Shown: positions 59,119-64,000 of the stretch, in pieces | Layout of the letters: every line of letters starts with the position of its first letter | Position numbering within the stretch: position 1 is the first letter of the stretch | Source: Pelagimonas sp017744045 | GTDB taxonomy: Bacteria; Pseudomonadota; Alphaproteobacteria; Rhodobacterales; Rhodobacteraceae | DNA length: 64,000 bases | Strand: one strand, 5' to 3' | Assembly: GCF_017744045.1 (NCBI RefSeq) | Contig: NZ_JAGHRD010000001.1 | Program-made: the position numbers and the translations under genes | The notes under the pieces: generated by a model | The model's input: the letters and a program-made list of their open reading frames with translations, nothing else | Databases searched by the model: none | Told to the model about the DNA's origin: nothing

Positions 59119-61776
59119 ATGGCAGATCTACCAAATGACATTGATCCGGTTGAATCCCAGGAATGGCAGGAGGCGGTCGAAGACGTCATCCAGCGTGACG
59201 GTGCCGACCGCGCCCATTTCCTGTTGGACAAGGCTGTACAGCAAGCGCGCGCAGCAGGGGCGAAACTGCCCTTTTCGGCGACGACACCTTACCAGAACAC
59301 CATTTCGACCGATGACGAAGTCGAGATGCCCGGCGATACCGATATGGAATGGCGCATCCGCACCATCAACCGGTGGAACGCCATGGCGACCGTTGTGCGC
59401 CGCAATAAAGAGAGCAGCGAATATGGCGGGCATATTGCCTCCTTTGCCTCCTCGGCCGCGCTTTACGATATTGGCCTGAACCACTTCTGGCGCTCCAAAT
59501 CTGCAATCCATGGCGGTGATCTGGTGTTCTTCCAGGGGCACGTGATCCCCGGCATTTATGCGCGTTCCTTCATGGAAGGCCGTCTGAGCGAAGAGCAGTT
59601 GGAAAACTTCCGCTCTGAGGTTGCTGGCGGCGGTTTGTCCTCTTACCCGCATCCTTGGTTGATGCCGGATTACTGGCAGTTCCCGACCGTTTCCATGGGT
59701 CTGGGCCCGCTGATGGCGATCTATCAGGCGCGGTTCATGAAATACATGCACAACCGTGGTCAGATCGACATGGCCGACCGCAAGGTCTGGTGCTTCCTCG
59801 GTGATGGCGAAATGGACGAGCCTGAAAGCATCGGCGCGATCCATCTGGCGGCGCGCGAAGGGCTCGACAACCTGATCTTTGTCGTGAACTGCAACCTGCA
59901 GCGTCTTGACGGGCCTGTGCGCGGCAACTCCAAGATTGTGCAAGAACTCGAAGGCAACTTCCGCGGTTCTGGCTGGGATGTGATCAAGCTGCTTTGGGGC
60001 AAAGGCTGGGACGAGCTGCTGGAGAAAGACACCAGCGGCAAGCTGCGCCAGTTGATGGAAGAAACCGTGGATGGTGACTACCAGACCTTCAAATCGAAGG
60101 ATGGGGCCTATATCCGCGAACACTTCTTTGGCAAATATCCAGAGACGGCTGAGCTGGTCAAAGACTGGTCGGACGATCAGATCTGGGCGCTGCGTCGCGG
60201 CGGGCATGATCCGAAAAAGGTCTATAACGCCTTTAAACGCGCGACCGAGGCCAAGGGTCAGCCAACTGTGCTGCTGGTCAAGACCGTCAAAGGTTACGGC
60301 ATGGGCAGCGCCGGTGAGGGGCAGAACACCACCCACCAGCAAAAGAAAATGGCCGAAGATCAGCTGAAAGCCATGCGCGACCGTTTCCAGATTCCGGTGA
60401 CGGATGAGGAGCTGAAAGAGAAGGTGCCGTTTGTTACGCTGAACAACGCGCAAAAAGCCTATCTTGCGGATCGTCGCAAAGAGCTGGGCGGGGAATTCCC
60501 CAAACGCTTTACCGGCGCGCCTGCGCTTGAGATCCCGGAACTGGAAAAGTTTAAGGCTCAACTAGAAAGCACGGGTGAGCGCGAGATTTCGACCACCATG
60601 GCCTTTGTCCGTATTCTGACCACGCTGCTGCGGGACAAGAAGATCGGCAAGAATATCGTGCCAATCGTGCCGGATGAAAGCCGCACATTCGGGATGGAAG
60701 GGCTGTTCCGCTCGGTCGGGATTTATAACCCCAAGGGTCAGCAATACACGCCCGAAGATGCTGAGCAGATGATGTATTACAAGGAATCTGAAAGCGGTCA
60801 GGTTCTGCAGGAAGGCATCAACGAAGCGGGTGCGATGGCGGATTGGATTGCGGCGGCGACGTCTTATTCCAACCACGGCGTGCCGATGATCCCGTTCTTT
60901 ATCTATTACTCGATGTTTGGCTTCCAGCGCATTGGCGATCTGGCCTGGGCCGCCGGCGACAGCCGTGCCCGTGGCTTTATGCTGGGCGGCACTGCGGGCC
61001 GCACGACGCTGAACGGCGAAGGGTTGCAGCACGAGGATGGGCATTCCCACATCCTTGCTGGCACCATCCCGAACTGCATCAGCTATGACCCGACCTTTAG
61101 CTATGAGGTCGCGGTGATCGTGCAGCATGGTATGAAGCGGATGTATCAGGATCAGGAAGACGTGTTCTTTTACCTGACCTTGATGAACGAGAATTACAGC
61201 CATCCTGACATGCCGATGGGCGCCGAAGAAGGGATTATCAAAGGTCTCTACCGTTTCCAGAAAACGGCGAAACCGGCGAAAAAGCATGTCAACCTGATGG
61301 GCTCGGGCACAATTCTGGTGCAGGCGATCAAAGCCGCCGAGATGCTGAAGGAAGACTTTGGCGTGACCTCGGATATCTGGTCGGCGACCTCGCTGAACGA
61401 ATTGGCACGGGATTGTCAGGATGTGGCGCGCCACAACCGGTTGAACCCGCTGGCAGAGCAAAAGACCTCATACGTGGCGCAGCAATTTGCCAATGCCAAA
61501 GGTCCGATCATCGCCGCCACCGATTACATGAAGAACTACGCAGAGCAGATCCGCACCTGTGTTCCAAACCGCTACACGGTTCTGGGGACGGATGGGTTTG
61601 GTCGCTCGGACAGTCGGGTGAACCTGCGTCGCTTCTTTGAGGTGGATGCCAACCACATCGCCGCAGCCGCGATGGTCGATCTCTTCCGCGAAGGCGTGGT
61701 GAGCGAGAAAGACCTGAAAGCCGCTTTGGCAAAATATGACATCGACGGCGAAAAGCCGAACCCGCGTTTGGTTTGA
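59119..61776 (+). CDS. aceE: Pyruvate dehydrogenase E1 component, homodimeric type
   Basis: Thiamine-diphosphate-dependent decarboxylase that starts oxidative conversion of pyruvate to acetyl-CoA; 885 residues, full length for the homodimeric AceE type. Signatures: EYGGHIASFASSA near residue 100, YPHPWLMPDYWQFPTVSMGLGP near 175, the diphosphate-binding GDGEMDEPESIGA near 225, GNSKIVQELEGNFRG near 270, and the C-terminal TVLGTDGFGRSDSR. GGGAGAGAGG precedes the ATG. It heads the operon aceE-aceF-lpd. Many alphaproteobacteria use heterodimeric PdhA/PdhB instead, so this may be a second complex or a replacement. Confidence 0.96.
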   Translation: MADLPNDIDPVESQEWQEAVEDVIQRDGADRAHFLLDKAVQQARAAGAKLPFSATTPYQNTISTDDEVEMPGDTDMEWRIRTINRWNAMATVVRRNKESSEYGGHIASFASSAALYDIGLNHFWRSKSAIHGGDLVFFQGHVIPGIYARSFMEGRLSEEQLENFRSEVAGGGLSSYPHPWLMPDYWQFPTVSMGLGPLMAIYQARFMKYMHNRGQIDMADRKVWCFLGDGEMDEPESIGAIHLAAREGLDNLIFVVNCNLQRLDGPVRGNSKIVQELEGNFRGSGWDVIKLLWGKGWDELLEKDTSGKLRQLMEETVDGDYQTFKSKDGAYIREHFFGKYPETAELVKDWSDDQIWALRRGGHDPKKVYNAFKRATEAKGQPTVLLVKTVKGYGMGSAGEGQNTTHQQKKMAEDQLKAMRDRFQIPVTDEELKEKVPFVTLNNAQKAYLADRRKELGGEFPKRFTGAPALEIPELEKFKAQLESTGEREISTTMAFVRILTTLLRDKKIGKNIVPIVPDESRTFGMEGLFRSVGIYNPKGQQYTPEDAEQMMYYKESESGQVLQEGINEAGAMADWIAAATSYSNHGVPMIPFFIYYSMFGFQRIGDLAWAAGDSRARGFMLGGTAGRTTLNGEGLQHEDGHSHILAGTIPNCISYDPTFSYEVAVIVQHGMKRMYQDQEDVFFYLTLMNENYSHPDMPMGAEEGIIKGLYRFQKTAKPAKKHVNLMGSGTILVQAIKAAEMLKEDFGVTSDIWSATSLNELARDCQDVARHNRLNPLAEQKTSYVAQQFANAKGPIIAATDYMKNYAEQIRTCVPNRYTVLGTDGFGRSDSRVNLRRFFEVDANHIAAAAMVDLFREGVVSEKDLKAALAKYDIDGEKPNPRLV

Positions 61777-61788
61777 GCGGGATATGGA

Positions 61789-61833
61789 GCTTGCCCAGCA
61801 AAAGTGGGTACCGGTTTTGCGGTTCGGGCAAGC
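61789..61833. repeat. Nested-hairpin intergenic repeat between aceE and aceF
   Basis: An outer stem GCTTGCCC/GGGCAAGC (61789-61796 and 61826-61833), an inner stem GCAAAA/TTTTGC and a central GGTACC palindrome. The phrase AAAGTGGGTACCGGTTTTGC is of a kind widely repeated between genes in alphaproteobacteria (recalled, not searched). It fills most of the gap between the E1 and E2 genes. Confidence 0.65.
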
Positions 61834-61861
61834 GACCAAAAAGAAATCTGGAGTTTGAACA

Positions 61862-63118
61862 ATGACAGTTGACGTAACAGTCCCCGATATTGGCGATTTC
61901 ACCGATGTGCCGGTTGTGGCGGTTCTGGTTTCCGTGGGTGACACGGTGGCCGAAGAGGACCCGCTGATCGAAATTGAATCCGACAAGGCGACGATGGAAG
62001 TTCCATCGCCCGTGGCCGGTGTGGTCAAAGAGATCAAAGTTGCCGAGGGCGACAATGTCTCGGAAGGCACGCTGATCATGGTGGTCGAAGGATCTGGCGC
62101 GGCAGCCGCTCCGGCAGAAGCCCCCAAGGCAGAGGCCGCCCCGGCGGCTGCACCCGCAGCAGCGGCTCCGGCCCCTGTGGCGGCGGCTCCGGTCACCGAT
62201 GCGGGGTTCTCAAAGGTTCATGCCTCACCCTCGGTGCGTGCCTTTGCCCGTCGGGTTGAGGTTGACCTGAACAAGGTGAACGGCACCGGTCGCAAGGGCC
62301 GCATCCTGCGCGAAGACATCGAGAAGGCGTTGAAATCCAGCGTAGCACCGGTGGCGGCAGCAGCCGGCGCGCAGGGCGGCATGGGTATCCCACCTGTTCC
62401 GACCGTGGACTTCTCGAAATTCGGCCCGGTTGAGAATGTGGAGATGCCACGGATCAAGAAGATCTCTGGTCCGGCGCTGCATCGCTCTTGGTTGAATGTG
62501 CCGCATGTCACCCATAATGACGAAGCGGACATCACCGATCTGGACAAGTACCGCAAGGAAATGGACACGATGGCCAAAGAGAACGGCTATCGCGTGACCT
62601 TGCTGAGCTTTGTCATCAAGGCCTCGGTCTCGGCGCTGAAAGAGCATTGGGAAGTCAACAGCTCGATCCATCCTGACGGCGATAAGCTGATCAAGAAGGA
62701 TTACTACAATATCGGTTTTGCCGCCGATACACCGAACGGGCTGGTGGTTCCTGTGATCAAGGATGCGGATCGCAAAGGAATTGTCGAGATATCCAAGGAC
62801 CTTATGGAACTGTCCGGCAAGGCCCGCGCGGGCGAGCTGAAATCAGCGGATATGTCTGGTGCAACCTTTACCATTTCCTCGCTGGGCGGGATTGGCGGGA
62901 CCTCCTTCACGCCGATCGTGAATGCGCCAGAGGTGGCGATCCTGGGGCTGACACGGTCGAAAATGGCACCTGTCTGGAATGGCGAGGAATTTGTGCCGCG
63001 CCTGATGCAGCCGCTGTCGCTGTCTTATGACCATCGCGCCATTGACGGGGCCTTGGCAGCGCGCTTCTGCGTGACGCTGAAAACCCTGCTGGGCGATATG
63101 CGCAAGCTGATGTGGTGA
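61862..63118 (+). CDS. aceF: Dihydrolipoamide acetyltransferase, E2 of pyruvate dehydrogenase
   Basis: Acetyltransferase core of the pyruvate dehydrogenase complex, 418 residues. It has one lipoyl domain (1-78; IESDKATMEVPSP with the lipoylated lysine near 42), an Ala/Pro linker (about 80-118), a peripheral subunit-binding domain (about 120-158; ASPSVRAFARRVEVDLN, GTGRKGRI), a second linker and the catalytic domain (about 185-418) with SYDHRAIDGA near 388. A single lipoyl domain is fewer than the three of E. coli AceF. It is co-directional between aceE and lpd, and its lipoyl domain is nearly identical to that of the next protein. Confidence 0.95.
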   Translation: MTVDVTVPDIGDFTDVPVVAVLVSVGDTVAEEDPLIEIESDKATMEVPSPVAGVVKEIKVAEGDNVSEGTLIMVVEGSGAAAAPAEAPKAEAAPAAAPAAAAPAPVAAAPVTDAGFSKVHASPSVRAFARRVEVDLNKVNGTGRKGRILREDIEKALKSSVAPVAAAAGAQGGMGIPPVPTVDFSKFGPVENVEMPRIKKISGPALHRSWLNVPHVTHNDEADITDLDKYRKEMDTMAKENGYRVTLLSFVIKASVSALKEHWEVNSSIHPDGDKLIKKDYYNIGFAADTPNGLVVPVIKDADRKGIVEISKDLMELSGKARAGELKSADMSGATFTISSLGGIGGTSFTPIVNAPEVAILGLTRSKMAPVWNGEEFVPRLMQPLSLSYDHRAIDGALAARFCVTLKTLLGDMRKLMW

Positions 63119-63128
63119 GGTGACAATC

Positions 63129-64000
63129 ATGGAAATCAAAGTACCCGATATTGGTGATTTCACCGACGTGCCTGTGGTTGCCGTTCTGGTGGCCGTGGGG
63201 GACAGCGTGGCCGAAGAAGACCCGCTGATCGAGATCGAGAGCGACAAGGCGACAATGGAAGTGCCGTCACCTGCCGCTGGCGTGGTCAAGGAGATCAAGG
63301 TTGCTGAAGGGGACGCTGTCTCGGAAGGCTCGTTGATCATGGTGTTGGAGGCCTCGGGAGGGGGGGCGTCCGAAGGGGGCATCGAGCCCCCCGCGGACGC
63401 GGCCGCTGAGGCGGCTCCAGCGCCCGTGGCCGCAACCGGCACTGCGACAGGCGCGGGTGACGTGCATGCCGAGGTCGTGGTTCTGGGCTCTGGCCCGGGC
63501 GGTTATACGGCGGCGTTCCGCGCAGCAGACCTTGGCAAAAAGGTTGTGCTGATCGAGAAGAACCCGACCCTGGGTGGCGTGTGCCTGAATGTGGGCTGCA
63601 TCCCGTCCAAGGCGCTGTTGCACGTGGCCAAGGTGATCACCGAGGCCGAAGAGATGTCTTCGCATGGTGTCAGCTTTGCCAAGCCTGAGATCAATCTGGA
63701 CGAGCTGCGCGCCTTTAAGGACAGCGTTGTGGGCCAGTTGACCGGTGGTCTGGACGGTTTGTCCAAAGGGCGCAAGGTGCAGGTTGTACGCGGCATGGGC
63801 AGTTTTACCGGGCCGAATATGATTTCGGTTGCCGGTGACGACGGTGTGACCACTGTATCCTTTGATCAATGCATCATCGCGGCGGGGTCTGAGCCTGTTG
63901 CGCTGCCTTTCATCCCTGAGGATGAGCGCGTGATCGACAGCACCGGCGCGCTGGAGCTGAAAGACGTGCCAGAGCGGATGCTGGTTCTGGGCGGCGGTAT
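63129..64000 (+). CDS. lpdA: Dihydrolipoyl dehydrogenase with N-terminal lipoyl domain (partial)
   Basis: FAD-dependent E3 component; the first 290 residues are visible and the gene runs off the right end. Residues 1-76 are a lipoyl domain (lysine near 40 in ESDKATMEVP), followed by an Ala/Pro linker (about 77-115), then the FAD motif VLGSGPGGYTAAFRAAD near 120 and the redox-active CLNVGC with C152 and C157. The ATG at 63129 follows GAGGTGA. The fusion of a lipoyl domain to E3 is known in a minority of bacteria; here it nearly matches the E2 lipoyl domain. Confidence 0.95.
   Translation, partial: MEIKVPDIGDFTDVPVVAVLVAVGDSVAEEDPLIEIESDKATMEVPSPAAGVVKEIKVAEGDAVSEGSLIMVLEASGGGASEGGIEPPADAAAEAAPAPVAATGTATGAGDVHAEVVVLGSGPGGYTAAFRAADLGKKVVLIEKNPTLGGVCLNVGCIPSKALLHVAKVITEAEEMSSHGVSFAKPEINLDELRAFKDSVVGQLTGGLDGLSKGRKVQVVRGMGSFTGPNMISVAGDDGVTTVSFDQCIIAAGSEPVALPFIPEDERVIDSTGALELKDVPERMLVLGGG

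Noticed and set aside
59128..60561. A 477-codon open frame opposite aceE
   Set aside because: Antisense shadow of aceE with no family features.
1..64000. CRISPR array or prophage
   Set aside because: No regularly spaced direct repeats, cas genes, phage structural genes or integrase were seen; the only mobile features are two miniature elements and dispersed repeats.

Overview
The window looks like chromosomal DNA from a marine alphaproteobacterium of the Rhodobacteraceae (roseobacter group). The evidence is moderately high GC, many TRAP and ABC uptake systems, families typical of that group (DUF1523, DUF6478, HAD class IIA), a MutL with the endonuclease motif, and the characteristic GC-rich intergenic repeats. 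This assignment is inference from gene content; no database search was possible.

Layout. 1-5.7 kb: a DctPQM TRAP transporter (left end cut off), a flavin monooxygenase, an alpha/beta hydrolase and a LysR regulator, probably an uptake and catabolism cassette for an aromatic or heterocyclic acid. 5.7-11.3 kb: a TAXI-type TRAP transporter, a LysR regulator and a tartrate/D-malate dehydrogenase. 11.3-16.5 kb: amino-acid genes (dadA, a RidA protein, a GlxA/AraC-type regulator, glyA, a LysR regulator). 16.5-17.2 kb: two truncated genes meeting head to head (a LysR C-terminus and a universal stress protein remnant). 17.2-18.6 kb: three small membrane-protein genes. 18.6-26.7 kb: a long ugpBAEC-ugpQ operon extended by a HAD phosphatase and a BadF-type kinase, with a divergent LysR gene. 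26.7-33.8 kb: a TetR regulator and quinone reductase pair with three operator-like palindromes, a creatinase, a tRNA-like element, a MerR regulator with its target gene, gabD and a formamidase-like hydrolase. 33.8-40.5 kb: an ECF sigma factor coupled to a membrane-anchored von Willebrand A protein, then a helix-turn-helix regulator with two secreted beta-propeller-like proteins. 40.5-46.9 kb: ada, a 268-bp miniature inverted-repeat element ending inside a YciI gene, a metallo-beta-lactamase-fold protein, and a small island (lipoprotein, DUF6478 protein, 127-residue protein) followed by one member of an inverted pair of 60-bp repeats. 46.9-54.9 kb: a putrescine uptake and oxidation regulon (potF-potA-potB-potC-puuB divergent from a GntR regulator and spuC). 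54.9-55.7 kb: a second miniature element (271 bp) and a 33-codon ORF. 55.7-64 kb: mutL-rmuC, then a pyruvate dehydrogenase operon (aceE, aceF, lpd) whose E2 and E3 subunits both carry lipoyl domains; lpd runs off the right end.

The clearest regulatory signals are a MerR dyad in an 18-19 bp promoter spacer, three TTGACC-type palindromes between the TetR gene and the quinone reductase, an identical 12-mer upstream of both putrescine transcription units, and two GTTTAAC(G/T)TTAAAC palindromes before aceE. The most system-like unexplained locus is the sigma factor and vWA pair at 33.8-36.4 kb.
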